From Anaspis maculata (taxonomy: Eukaryota > Arthropoda > Insecta > Coleoptera > Scraptiidae): a stretch of DNA of 64,000 nucleotides. The position numbers and the translations under genes were made by a program. Every line of letters begins with the position of its first letter. Position 1 is the first letter of the stretch. The notes beneath the pieces are model-generated. The model was not told the DNA's origin. It did not search any database and was given only the letters and a program-made list of their open reading frames with translations. The stretch covers positions 54,678,012 through 54,742,011 of the forward strand of contig OX421965.1 in the NCBI GenBank assembly GCA_949128115.1, written 5' to 3'. Of the stretch, positions 10,563 to 21,218 are shown piece after piece.

Positions 10563-11758
10563 CTAATGCCTACGGCTGCGATATGGGCTCTCCCGCCGGT
10601 TTTTGTAATACCGGTCGGACTGACCTCGTGTTGGTTGGAACTTGTTTGAGTTGTAATTAAGTTGCCCGTTCCGGCCCCCTAAGGACTGGAACGGGCGCTT
10701 CCGGTTTGAAGACCGATTATTTTGGGGTTTGAGTCCGAGTTGCTGGAGCTCCCCCTCCTGTTTCGGAGGAAATACCTGCGACCGGACCGTTGGCGTCGGT
10801 GCAGGTTTATACTTCCGGCTTGTCTTTTCCAATTCTTTTATTACTTGGAGCCGTTCTTTCAGGTCGGCCCCAAAAAGAAATTGACCAGGTATGTCATGTT
10901 GAGCCACGTCCCGGACAGATTTGTTCAAATTTTGCAGGAGGGCAAACTTTCTTGATTTCGACATGTGAAAGAAAAGGTCCGCGCATAATTTGCCGGTGTC
11001 AATCAGCAAAGAGAAGAGCTTTTTAGACTTAGCATCTAGTGGCGAAGTCAGCAAGGCCTGAGTTGCGCGAGCTAGTGGCGTAAGCGCGACACCTAGCTGC
11101 GACTGTGACAGTTTGGTGTATCTGTCCTTGATCAATTGTACGTCGGGCAAAGCCGGAACCAGGCCAGGATTAACGCTGGGGGCTTGCAAGAAAGTGCAAT
11201 TGAGCGGTAAGGGGTGACGGGCCAGTAATTCGGTTTTTCCCGGTGTTGTAAACCATGGGAAACCAAATAGGCCCACCGCGAGGCTAGCTTTTCGTGGATC
11301 GCTTGAGTCGACAAGGATCCTGTGGGCTGATCATCGCCAATCATTTCTATGATCTCTTGTTCCAAGGCGACATCGTCACATTGGAGGACTTGGGGTTGAA
11401 CAGCGATGCTTGAGTCCTTGTCACCCGTGGGAGAACTGTGCAGGGGCGAGTGGGCATCAGTTGCCGGTTTTGAGAGGTTCGGAAGATCAGGTGGCGCGTA
11501 TGGCACACCCTGATCTTGAGATATTACAGAGCTGCGTGCTAGGCCTGTGTATAATGACCTCCCGTCTCTGCGTGACGACCAAGAACGGCGAGAACGGCTC
11601 CGGGAACGGTAACGGACGGCATCTGAATTTTCAGTATGTCCCGAATCCCGAGAGCGGGAGCGAGATCGAAAATACGAGCGTGAGCGTGTGTCTGTACGCG
11701 TCGCACTTCTGCGGTGTCTTCGCAACTCCTTCTCTAAATCCTCGGTGCGTTTCTCCAA
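10563..11758 (-). pseudogene. gag: DIRS Gag-like protein, one frameshift
   Basis: The N-terminal part (11758-11132) begins MEKRTEDLEKELRRHRRS, a short coiled coil followed by an Arg/Ser-dipeptide region, then an acidic segment and a conserved tryptophan-containing block. The frame switches once, near 11230-11276. It continues as PLPLNCTFLQAPSVNPGL and a helical domain (LTPLARATQALL, LLIDTGKLCADLFFHMS, GADLKERLQ) to an Arg/Asn/Gln-rich basic tail (10563-10750). This matches the layout of DIRS ORF1: helical middle, basic C-terminus, no CCHC knuckle. One indel breaks the frame. Confidence 0.75.
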
Positions 11759-12176
11759 TTTCGGCGATGACGGGATTCCAAGTGCACTGGTGAGCCTGAA
11801 AAGCGTTTTCTTTTCTTTTCCTTACCTAGCTAAATAACAATAAGGAGTTATAGGTACCTATGAAGCAAGAAAAAACAATTACGGCTGAGGACGGTCCTGT
11901 GCCGCCGCCCGCATCGAATGACACGGACAGCTAATAGTGCTGCAGGCGTGTGAGCTGTTCTATAAATAGCTTGCCGCGCCGGGTCCTGCACAATAACTAG
12001 CCTGATTTTTGGAAAATAGGCCACGCCTCCTGGCTATGCAAACTACAAGAGGTGAAGTGTGATGGTTGGAACTTACCACAGGACGTTTTCCGAAATTTTT
12101 ACCTTGCTTTTTGCGTTTTGTTGGCCAAGTCAAGAGCGTGCGGCATAAATGCGTAGTTTCCCTGAGAGCACAAAGA

Positions 12177-12333
12177 AACGAATGGATATGCATCGCAGCG
12201 ACCCTGCCGCGGTCGCCGGCTGGAGGAGTGGGAGTGTGGTGCTCCCGCTTCTTTTTCTTCTTTAAAATGTGTGGTTATCCCGAGGGATCAGAGAATCTAC
12301 CTGTATGTGATTATTTTATCTTAGAGGATGAGG
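12177..12333. repeat. DIRS right inverted terminal repeat
   Basis: Partner of 7212-7368. It is the 5' end of the element in its own (minus) orientation, upstream of gag, where the element promoter should lie. Confidence 0.9.
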
Positions 12334-12347
12334 CTGCGACGGACAAT

Positions 12348-12925
12348 CAAAATATTGTAGCATGGTTTGAAAAAACTCTTGCACCTCCAACTTTCACAGA
12401 CCCCCGCGCCACCTTACACGGCGTACAAATTTGGCTAGAAAGCTGATTTGGAATGTCTAAGTCCATACTACAACTCTGCCAGGTGACATTCCTTGACCAC
12501 AAAATGCAAGATGAATGGCCTCAACGTCCGGACTTATGTGCAAATTAATTACTGAAAATTTTTCTCATCTCTATAATTAATATTTATTCAGGCAACACTT
12601 TTTCAAGATCCGGTCAGATCAAGTCAGTCAATTTTAAGTTCTTTGATTCGAAAACAACTTGGACATGGCAGAGCCGTGTAACATCGCATGGGGTCAGCAC
12701 CATCGTTCGTATTTTAGTGCTATGCGACACATGGCGCGTCTTACATTTAGCAAGCATTCCAACTACATCAAAGAGCTTGTTTTCGAGACTAGAATCCAAG
12801 CGCCCACAGTGGGACTTGACCACCACACCACAAGCTCTTCAAGTCAGCCAATTGAGTTCTTTGATTCGAAAACAACAGGAACAGGGTCAGGTGATGTCGG
12901 CAAGTTTTCCTAGTTTTCCTGTCGA
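12348..12925. other. No gene seen; short direct duplication
   Basis: A word of about 35 bp ending in GTTCTTTGATTCGAAAACAAC occurs near 12622-12658 and again near 12841-12876 in the same orientation. Otherwise nothing is recognisable. Confidence 0.6.
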
Positions 12926-13200
12926 TGAGTAGGGTGTCGACAGGGCAGGGTATCCCGTCGATAAGTTGGATATCGGCAAGTTATCCTGTCGATGAATTGC
13001 CCTGTCGGCAAGTTGTCCTGTCGGTGAGTTGTCTTGTCGGCGAGTTGTCTTGTCGGCGAGTTGTCTTGTCGGCGAGTTGTCTTGTCGGCCAGTTGTCTTG
13101 TCGGTGAGCTGTCTTGCCGGTGAGTTGTCTTGTCGATGAATTGGGCGTCGGCAAATTATCCTGTCGATGAGCTGGGTCGCTGGGTGTCGATGAGTTATAC
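12926..13200 (+). repeat. 16-bp minisatellite array
   Basis: Imperfect tandem copies of GTCTTGTCGGCGAGTT with variants (GTGAG, GCAAG, GATGA). The core near 13020-13110 is nearly perfect and the edges decay. Its open frames are by-products of a repeat that lacks stops. Confidence 0.85.
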
Positions 13201-13666
13201 CAAACCCTCTAATGAACCTTATTCCTTTTATAATTTGTTAGCCAGCAATTTTGCTAATCTGATGAGGAAGTTGCTGTGGCGACAGTTGATAGGTACCTGG
13301 TAAACTCCAATGACGAGAGCTCATGCCATGGCAACTTCTCAATGTACAACAAGGAACATAAAAAAAATTTAAAGAAGATTGAACAATATGGCGGATATGT
13401 TACAAAATGCGGATGTCCACAAAATTTCGAATGTTGAAGTTTTCAAACTTCAAGATTCAACAAAATCTTCAACAATTCAAATTTGACAACATTGAAGCAA
13501 TTTTTAGTTTATTCGTGAGAATGCTAGCATGCGAATACGTCTTTTTGCTGACAAAATTATTTTACTGTAAGAATTTATATATATTATGTATAGCCAATGG
13601 TGTCAGTATCTGGACTGCTGAACGAAAAATGACATTCCAAAATTTGCTTTCAAATTGGAATAATAG
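13201..13666. other. No gene seen; shares words with 23260-23500
   Basis: CTTCAACAATTCAAATTTGACAAC-like and ATGCGAATAC sequences near 13465-13545 recur near 23340-23385 in the same order, which points to an old dispersed repeat. Confidence 0.5.
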
Positions 13667-14481
13667 TGTTACGAGCGGCGATTCTGTGCATTCTGGTAAA
13701 CACGCGATCTTTCTAGATTCTTCCATCCATTAGATCGCGGTGCAGATACAAGTGCAGAGTTCTGGACGTTTCCAGCATATACGTGATGGCTTGGTAATGG
13801 GTCCTTGCACTGCCACTTCCACACACCGAGGGTGCCACAACCGTTGGGGGCAAATTCAACAATTTTGACACCGTTGACGCCTCAACGACTGGCGTCCGTC
13901 ATTTCATGTCTTGATTTGAAAATTGGATAACCTCTCTCTGTTTCTTGCTTGACGTTTCAAGTCACTGTCAGCTACTGGTCAAACTACTCAAACTCCCGTG
14001 TTTTCTCTTCGTTAGGGCCACTTCATCGAAGAGGCGCCCCATACAGCAGTGGCGACCTCGCGTTGAGTTTTTTAATTGCAAGGCCCCATTGGAATACATG
14101 GAACCTTGAACGCTCGATCAAGACACATCTGTCCATTTTGGCGGAGGTGCAGACATTCCGGAGCACACGGGAAGCACGCGAAAGGTGTGTGATTATTCAG
14201 GAGTCGTCTGGAATCCATATGCCAGTTCACTATGGAAACTGCTGGAGAATGCATGGAACATTCGAGATGAATTGGTCGGACCTATACAAGGCATCAACCG
14301 TCAGCTCACTGGCAGTTATAAATTGGAATGCGAAGGTAGCGAGCGGATAGAAGCAAAGTACCTGCGATATTTCCAAGTAGATAATTGTTGGCGTGTATTA
14401 ATTGTAGTACGCAGTAATAAACAGTGTGTTTTAAAACGATCGTCTCAATTATATTCGAACCCGTACGCGAAATACGTAACA
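13667..14481 (+). mobile_element. Solo LTR (gypsy family of 46769-49780) with a MITE inside
   Basis: It starts TGTTACGAGCGGCGATTC and ends CGTACGCGAAATACGTAACA, with matching TGTTACG/CGTAACA tips. A perfect 4-bp target duplication ATAG stands on both sides (13663-13666 and 14482-14485). The body matches the LTRs at 46769 and 49254, for example the shared GTCCATTTTGGCGGAGGTGC. Subtracting the 295-bp MITE leaves about 520 bp, the same length as the full LTR at 49254-49780. Recombination between two LTRs is the usual origin of such a solo copy. Confidence 0.93.
13796..14090. mobile_element. MITE (AATGGGGCCTTGCA ends), copy 1
   Basis: It is bounded by AATGGGTCCTTGCA on the left and TGCAAGGCCCCATT on the right. 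A second copy of the same length and about 85-90% similar by eye lies at 54684-54976. It interrupts the solo LTR, so it is younger than that LTR. It has no coding capacity. Confidence 0.88.
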
Positions 14482-15664
14482 ATAGGATGCCTCGAAACAA
14501 GGTGTCATACAGGGTCAGGTCAGGCCATCACATGAGGCATAGTGTACACGGTATGAACGGAGTTGTTGCAGGCGTTATTTTCAAAAGTGATGATCCCTTT
14601 TTACAAAAAGGAAAATCTGCAACTTTTTTCTATAGAAGTTATGGAAGTTCGAAAACCTACCTCAACACGTGCTTCGTTCTCACCGTGTTCGATGCCTAAT
14701 GCAAGATAGCCTGACCCTATACTTGTAACCAAAGGTATGTATGTCATGAGACTTTTGACGCCTTGACCATTTTGGAATCGACTGATTCTCTTTTGAGACA
14801 TCCTTATTTAAATTTGAAGCGAATTCTGAAGTATCCCTTTTTTTCGTTGAGCAGTTAGTGATCGAGCAATATTAGTGTGATTATGACTAAACAATTTGTT
14901 AATCCTCTGATAACAAAGTTCAAGCACCATTGATTGACCTATGCGCCAAAATGCACTTCAAAAACATTCGAATGTTTTGTTTAGGTAATGTTCACAGCAA
15001 AAAACTGCTATTTTGAATCAAGCTGTCAGGTGCTGCAATTCAAAACCTTTTAAACAGTTCCATGTTATCTAAAACTGCCATACCTAGATAAATAGGTACT
15101 TATTTATATGTTTTAATTTATTTTTGTCTGTTTTGATTTTAAGTGTTTGTTTTAGTATGATCATCTTATAGGTGTCCCAGAATTGATGACGCAAAAAGTA
15201 ATCGAAGCGCCATCCAGTAGTTCACGTCGTGACTGCCTGTCAAGTTTGTAGGTTGCAGCGACATGACGACTGATGCTATCAAGGTTTATAATACAGTAGA
15301 GTCATACGTTTCCTCTTTATTATGTATAACGATATTCAGTTATAAAATGGTTTTATAAGAGTTCCAGCGCTTCCAAATTCCAGGGCCACCGTGGCTCCGC
15401 TGAGAAAGCAATCTACGAGGCGCTCGTTCACAATCAAAAGAGCACCTTTTTTATCCTACCAATTTTTGTGCTTTTGTCACCAAGTCTATTTGATTTTTGA
15501 ACTAACCTCCCACGCTATAAGTACATTCTGCAGTGATTACAAGATATTGACAGACCCGATAATCCATTGTAGGCTATCAATACTTGAATACTTGAACAAC
15601 ATCCATTTTGAGCTTAATGCTTAGGTCTCCAGTAGATACTTGAGCGGCAACCGCAGTTATACAT
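14482..15664. other. No gene seen; one isolated foldback-type terminus
   Basis: ATAGGTGTCCCAGAATTGATG at about 15169 resembles the AGGGTGTCCC ends of the foldback elements further right, but I find no inverted partner nearby. No coding signal is present. Confidence 0.4.
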
Positions 15665-15985
15665 AATACATTGCTTTTTGAGATTTCTCGGAAAATTAAA
15701 AGAAAAAGAAAATATTCGGATCTGTAGCGTCATCATTAACATTACTCTACAGTCTACATGTCTTATAAAAACGTCGCTAATTTGTGAGCATCTACTTTCT
15801 CTTACGACGATTTCAAGAATTTCTTTTGAATTATGTTTATAAATAATACTATAGAAAAGTAGATGGACACAAATTAGCGACGGTTTTTATTGGACATGTA
15901 GAAAGAGTAATGTTAATAATGGCGCTACCTATTCGATATTAATTTTTCTTTTAATTTTCCAAGAAATCTCAAGAAGCAATGTATT
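15665..15985. repeat. Inverted-repeat MITE, about 320 bp
   Basis: The ends AATACATTGCTTTTTGAGATTTC and GAAATCTCAAGAAGCAATGTATT pair, and most of the element folds on itself with arms of about 140 bp. The arms carry ACATGT, AATTAGCGAC and TAATGTTAATAATGGCGC blocks. Confidence 0.85.
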
Positions 15986-16125
15986 AAAACTGGCTGCCAC
16001 TAGTGCCACTGGGGATTGTTAAGCGCAATGTAGCCCAAATAATATAATAATAATAATAATATTTATTCAGAATCCGATTATCAAGGGGCTCGTTTATGGC
16101 GCGATGTGACGGAGAAAAAGTGTCT

Positions 16126-16196
16126 GCCCTGAGCAGGATTCGAACCTGCGTCTTCCATTTGCCGGATGAATACTCTAACCACTAAGCTATCAAGGG
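16126..16196 (-). repeat. tRNA-like unit 1 (tRNA-derived repeat)
   Basis: Read on the minus strand it folds as a tRNA: acceptor 6/7 pairs, an A-box-like TAGCTTAGTGGTTAGAGTA, an anticodon stem TTCAT/ATGGA with loop CCGGCAA (formal anticodon GGC), and a perfect T-arm with B box GGTTCGAATCC. Position 33 is C instead of the invariant U, and the unit is embedded in a repeated 140-bp block flanked by inverted ATGTGACGGAG words. I therefore call it a tRNA-derived repeat and not a working tRNA gene. Confidence 0.75.
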
Positions 16197-16486
16197 AGAC
16201 AACAGTTCCTCCGTCACATGCCCATATGAGAGCCGCCACAGTACTCCCCCTCCAGAGACGTCGTTCGTCTCGTATGTCATCCGTGTTCACCGTTCTTATA
16301 AACCGTTGTTCCGGTACCCGCCAGCTAGGGCGACGGATAGGACACGTGTGGGTTGACGTAGGCAGAGAAGTGGCGGGGTGCTATTCAATTGTTCGCTGTT
16401 ACTTGTTTATTTAAGTAGCGTGTTGCGTGCGTGTTATTGTTGTTCGGGGTCACCATTTATGGCGCGATGTGACGGAGAAAGTGTCT

Positions 16487-16557
16487 GCCCTGAGCAGGAT
16501 TAGAACCTGCGTCTTCCATTTGCCGGATGGATACTTTAACCACTAAGCTATCGGGGG
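16487..16557 (-). repeat. tRNA-like unit 2, B box mutated
   Basis: Same unit as 16126-16196, but the B box reads GGTTCTAATCC and the D-loop and acceptor have changes. It lies in the same flanking block and in the same orientation. Confidence 0.75.
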
Positions 16558-16642
16558 AGACAACAGTCCCTCCGTCACATGCCCATATGAGAGCCGCCAC
16601 AGTACTCCATTTATGGCGCGATGTGACGGAGAAAAAGTGTCT

Positions 16643-16713
16643 GCCCTGAGCAGGATTCGAACCAGCGTCTTCCATTTGCCGGATGAATACTCTAACCACT
16701 AAGCTATCAAGGG
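16643..16713 (-). repeat. tRNA-like unit 3, T-stem mismatch
   Basis: Third copy, directly adjacent to unit 2. The B box is intact, but a G-to-C change breaks one T-stem pair (AACCAGCG on the plus strand). Confidence 0.75.
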
Positions 16714-16984
16714 AGACAACAGCTCTTCCGTCACATGCCCATATGAGAGCCGCCACAGACTCGTCGGTCCACCTGTACCTGAATAAGACGTCTCACAAAT
16801 TCAGTAAGTACTCAAGGAGGTGAAGACTTGCATGGTGTCTTGCGCACACATTGACACTGGAGCGTTTTGATCAGAGCTAAGTATGCGGTTTTGACTAGAG
16901 CGATGAGACTTCGATTCTTTTCTCAAAGGGAATGTTCCCCATTTTGGTTCTGATCTTCTTTCTCGGGTTTAAGGGTATACAACA

Positions 16985-17194
16985 TGTGCTACCTACGGGA
17001 TTCACAGTTAAACACACTTTCAGCAATAACAAATCTTTATTTACTCTGTATCGCACAAAGGCCGCTTATCTACTGCCCAAGTCCTATCATCTTACATAAC
17101 ACCTTAAACTGTAATCTCTATTATATAATCCTCGTGCGCACGTCTAGCCGGCCGGTGACTCGCCGGTGATATTCCCGGGTAATCGGTCTCCACA
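16985..17194 (-). repeat. 3' LTR of the 16985-21428 element
   Basis: It begins TGTGCTACCTACGGGATTC and ends GGTAATCGGTCTCCACA on the plus strand. It differs from the right LTR only at the C/A in CTAGCCGG(C/A)CGGTG. Confidence 0.95.
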
Positions 17195-17210
17195 ATCCCT
17201 CCTTTCTTTT
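17195..17210 (-). promoter_or_regulatory. Polypurine tract
   Basis: AAAAGAAAGGAGGGAT on the minus strand directly abuts the 3' LTR. This is the plus-strand primer position expected for LTR elements. Confidence 0.85.
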
Positions 17211-19440
17211 CACTCGCAGCGGTGTCACTTTGGTGTTCACCAGGGACTCCTTGTTTTCCTCTGGACTCGTTGACTTCTTCTCACCCTCCGGTCCTGCATC
17301 TCCGTTTGGTACGCGGTCCCCTTGAGTTTTTCGGTGTGAAAGATTTTGGAGGTGGTTGCGGGATCCTCTTCTTCGATTTCCGGTATCTTCTTCACGTGTG
17401 TGATGTGGCGCCTCATTGTATTACCCTCTTTCGACAAGACTAACTCATTTCCCTTCCTTTCTGCGCCTGCGTACTCATCGTCCTGGTATCAGTGGTATCT
17501 GGAGTGATAGTCAATACTGACAAGGACCATGTCTTTATTGGAGCAACGGTCCCATGAGATCCATAGCGAGACATTGCCAGGGTCCCTCTGGAAACTTGTG
17601 CCTGGTCATTAGTGGTTGTTCTTAGGCTGATGCGATACCCGTTATCAGTCTCGGCATTGTTTCACGAATTTTTCAGTTTGTTTGTCAATCAGTGGCTACC
17701 AGACCTTGGCCCGTGGACGGTGGACGTCGCTTCATGGCAGTTTCACCTGGGTGTCCTTCATGCGCCAGCTCCAGTACCTACGTGATTTTGCAGTGACTGT
17801 AGAATTACGAGTTAATTTTCTCGCAGCATTACTGGATCCAATGCAGTTAATTCCGACCGATAGATGGAGTCCCAGGAGCCGCTGTTGATTTTTCGTACTG
17901 CGTCGGCTATGTCTGTGTCCTTCTCGCTCTCCGCTATCACCTTCTCTGTCGAAGGTTTTCATTCTGTCTAGCTGTTATAACCTTGATAGCAAGTCCGCTA
18001 CGTTGAGTTTGCCAGGTTGATATGTGACCTTAACATATCAGGCTTGAACAGTTGTAACTTGAGAAGCCATCTCTTTATCTGTGCCGGTGGTTTAGAAGTT
18101 GGCTTGAATATTGCTTCCAATGGTTTGTGATGATCAGTCACCAATTCGAAGTCCAGACCAGCTAGGTAGATGTAGAAGCGTTCCGCCGCCCATACCAATA
18201 CTGGGCTTTCTCCCTCAGTTTGCGAATACCGCCTCTCGACGTCTGGTAAACTTTTCCTTGCAAGTGAGATGACCTGTGGCCTTTCTTGCTCGTCGAATTG
18301 TAGAAGAACCGCTCCGAGTGCTATAGGACTTAACTTTTTTTTTTTTTTTTTAGGATAGGATCGAAGTATGCTAGTGTTGGAAGCTTGGTGAGCGCCTCTT
18401 TCAACTTATCAAAATGTTTTTGATGATTTTGGGACCAAACGAACTTGATACCTTTTTTTTTGTTAGTTGACGTAGCGGCTCTGTCATGGTTCCCAAATCC
18501 AGGATGCATTTCCCCACGTAAGTTACCAATCCCAAGAAACTCCGTAGGTACTTCTTCTTCATTGACTGGAGCCCGGAACTCAAGAAAAGTTCGAACTTTC
18601 TTTGCACTGGTTTCTATTCCTTTATCGGATAACTGATGTCCCAAGCTTGTTGGTCTACATTATACATTTTTCCTGGTTGAGAAGCACGTTGTTGGTGGTA
18701 ATAGGTCGGCTTCCTTCATCCAGTCTAGTTGGTGCTACGCATTTTCCAAATCGAGGCGTGAGAACAATTTTACATGCCGCAACTTCGTCATGAGGAAATT
18801 GAAAGTTAGAATGGAATACTTAGTTTTTTCTCAGGATTGCTTCGTTCGCTCGGCGCATATCTACACATAACCGGATGTCCCCGCTTGGTTCAAATATGAT
18901 CATTTTTGGCGAAATTCATTCACTGGGTTCTGTCACCTTTTCAATTATATCGCTCTCCAATGCTTCTGTGATCTTTTCTTTCACTTGCTTCTCCACTGGT
19001 ATCGGTATTTGTCTCACGGGTTGCTGTACCGCTTTAATTTTGGGTTTGATGGTTAATTTGACGGTTACATTTTTCACTTTTGTGAAGATGGTTACTTTGT
19101 TGACTGAATTGATGCTGAGTCCCAATTTCAGAATCGCCAGCTTTTTGGCTGTATTTCTACTCAATAGTGAAATTTCCCCATCGTCTACCATGTAGAAAGG
19201 AGTGACTACTTCTGTTCCATCTGGAATGTTGACAGTCGCCTGGAACCAATGGCGAATATATAAAGGTTTTTCCCCCGGCGTATGGTCTCAGCACACCGGT
19301 TGTTTGTGGGTCGACGTTCCATATGGTTGCTTTCTTTCGAGTCAGTACCTCCCAGTCTTGTCCGGTTATATGATGCCAACCTTCGCCCCCGAGTCAATCA
19401 AGAACGTCAGAGGTACTCCGCTCGGAAACAAGCGAAGCTT
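17211..19440 (-). pseudogene. pol: gypsy Pol remnant (protease, RT, RNase H, partial integrase)
   Basis: From 5' to 3' on the minus strand: protease FLIDSGAKVGII (about 19370-19420); the RT N-terminus IPIPVEKQVKEKITEALE (about 18950-19010) leading into SGDIRLCVDMRRANEA; RT end and connection with KVRTFLEFR (about 18590) and FVWSQNHQKHFDKLKEAL (about 18400-18450); RNase H with FYIYLAGLDFELVTDHHKPLE (about 18120-18180); then only scraps of integrase, with SIDYHSRY (about 17500-17560) and the tail GNTMRRHITHVKKI (about 17400-17430). Indels, two long A tracts (near 18336 and 18453) and stops break every domain, and the central RT palm with its Y-x-D-D box is not found in any frame. Confidence 0.85.
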
Positions 19441-20600
19441 GTCTTGGCTGGAGCACTTTGCGATTTTGTATCAGAATCGTCCGTTTCTATAAAGTTTACT
19501 CCCGAGCTGATTTTTTCCCTCTGCATGGTTGTCCTTAGTGGAAAACGTCCCGGGTCTTTTTCTTCCTCTTGTTCTGCAGAAAGCAGCATAGTGTCCGGGG
19601 ACCGAGCACTCCGTGCACTTGACGTCTTTTGCTGGAAACTGCCTTAGCTCCGAATGTCCGTGTTTGCCGCATCTTGTACACGGCGCATTTCTTTTATCCG
19701 TATAACTTGAAATCTTATTGTTTATGGCTACGCTTGTTGTACTTCGTCCTTGGCTTGAACGATCCACGATGTCCGATCCTGATTTGTGATTTGCTCGTGC
19801 ACTTGACATAGTTCGATTACTTCATTCAACGAGCGCTCTTTTTCAAGTAGCTTTTTCTTGTGTTCCAGTGCCCAGCTAACAATTACTTTGTCTTTCAGGT
19901 TTATCTCTACACCTTCTTTTTCGCTTGTCCCAAACTTGCATCTTGCTGCCTGTTGTCAGATCTTTACTAAGAATTTCTTGAAATCCTCTCCGGGTTTGAT
20001 ATGTCGAACCACATGTCGCTCAAAAGTTGAATTTTGTGTTGGTGAGAAATGACCGGTCAGTTTATCACTTAGGGTCTTGAAGATGTCGTTGTTTTCCTCC
20101 GGGACGAAAGTTTCGATTGCACCTGGAATGTTTAATGCTACCTTCTGCAGTTGTGTAGGTACCTCCGAGATACGGTATTCACTGCAATAATGCTCAATTC
20201 ATTAATGCAGCAATCTGTGATAACTTCCGCCGCGAGATACAGTTCTACAGACCGCAGCCATCTTCCCCACTCATTTTGGACACAAGCTTTATCCATGTCA
20301 TCACATGAGAACGGTTTGATGCCGGCAGATTCTGCCGCGCTTGTATCTCTTTCGGCCTGGTGATTTCCTATAGCATAGCACAGTCATAGCTAAATAATTA
20401 TTGCACCTTTCAAATAATAAATAAGTTCTGCTTTATTTATTCACTCCTCCAACACCATCTATGTAGATGCATGTATGTCATCTAGTATGTACTAGAGACT
20501 AGAAGTGGAGGTCAATGGTAATGTTGATTCACTAGGACACCTGACGTCAACGTCACTATTGCGGTAAAATTTTCCTAATAGTGTTGGATACATAATTTTG
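19441..20600 (-). pseudogene. gag: gypsy Gag remnant with CCHC knuckle
   Basis: A nucleocapsid block CTRCGKHGHSELRQFP, then CTECSVPGHYAAFC, is readable at about 19570-19690 (minus). The second, C-x2-C-x4-H-x4-C, is a good zinc knuckle; the first has lost its last cysteine. Upstream capsid sequence is recognisable only as short broken frames. Confidence 0.75.
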
Positions 20601-20790
20601 TAATAGAGCAGCCATGAGTCACGCACCCACAAAAATCACACTTTTCTTTTTTCTAGTCGGTGACGACTGCCTTTCACCTCTACCATCAATAGGTACCTAT
20701 TCCCTTGCCCGACCGGCTATACTTAATATACATATCAAAAGCTCGCCTACCTTGTTTAGGTATTATTCCGGGTTTCAGCCCGTTCGGTTG

Positions 20791-21066
20791 TTTGTTGGTG
20801 GCGTCCCGCCTTTCCCGATGTCTTGGTGCTTATAGCCCTCAATCGATTATTTGTTGGCCTCCCGCCTTTCCGATTTCTTGGTGCTTTTAGCCCTCAATCG
20901 CTTGTTTGTTGGCCTCCCGTCTTTCCGATTTCTTGGTGCTTATAGCCCTCAATCGATTCTTTGTTGGCCTCCCGCCTTTCCGATTTCTTGGTGCTTTTAG
21001 CCCTCAATCGCTTGTTTGTTGGCCTCCCGCCTTTCTGATTTCTTGGTGCTTATAGCCCTCAATCGT
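20791..21066 (-). repeat. 55-bp tandem repeats in the gypsy leader
   Basis: Five copies with a strict 55-bp period (anchor GCCCTCAATCG at 20835, 20890, 20945, 21000 and 21055). Copies alternate between two subtypes (TTATAG...CGATT and TTTTAG...CGCTT), giving a 110-bp higher-order unit. The array lies between the primer-binding site and gag. Confidence 0.92.
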
Positions 21067-21198
21067 TTTTACGACCTGCGATACGTTATCAATTACTCGT
21101 TTGTTAACGAGAAATAACAATACAGGAACTTTTACGTATCTATAATTTCACAAATCCACCTACCTCAAGCCAGGTGTGGGTACTCCCCGCCTAGGTTC

Positions 21199-21216
21199 GA
21201 AACACTCTCGTCGCCA
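21199..21216 (-). promoter_or_regulatory. tRNA primer-binding site
   Basis: TGGCGACGAGAGTGTTTC (minus) starts 2 nt after the 5' LTR and continues into a GGTTCGAA-complementary word, as expected for the complement of a tRNA 3' end reaching the T arm. A 3' end of ...GTCGCCA suggests a serine tRNA; that assignment is tentative. Confidence 0.8.
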
Positions 21217-21218
21217 AT

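Larger units (their letters stand above)
7154..12347 (-). mobile_element. DIRS-like tyrosine-recombinase retrotransposon, structurally near-complete, coding-dead
   Basis: The element is about 5.2 kb and is read on the minus strand: gag (11758-10563), RT/RNase H plus a methyltransferase-like region (10399-8634), and tyrosine recombinase (8719-7693). It has inverted terminal repeats of about 155 bp (7212-7368 and 12177-12333) and an internal complementary region (7460-7586). The internal region is the exact joint of the two outer ends: complement of the left tip, then complement of the right tip, sharing AAT. That is the DIRS-1 arrangement, used as a circular template, and it separates this element from Ngaro types, which have direct split repeats. 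No target duplication is expected or seen. Every reading frame is broken, so it depends on another copy. Confidence 0.9.

Noticed and set aside
12925..13107. Frame reading VGELSCRRVVLSASCLVG-type repeats
   Set aside because: It is the 16-bp minisatellite read as protein; a stop-free repeat gives a long frame by chance.
16081..16756. Open frames of 69 and 99 codons with SLVVRVFIRQMEDAGSNP-type sequence
   Set aside because: They are translations of the tRNA-like units on the minus strand; the repeated peptide follows the tRNA fold, not a gene.
20791..21066. CRISPR-like regular repeats
   Set aside because: The 55-bp period has no unique spacers; it is a simple tandem repeat in a retrotransposon leader of a eukaryotic genome.
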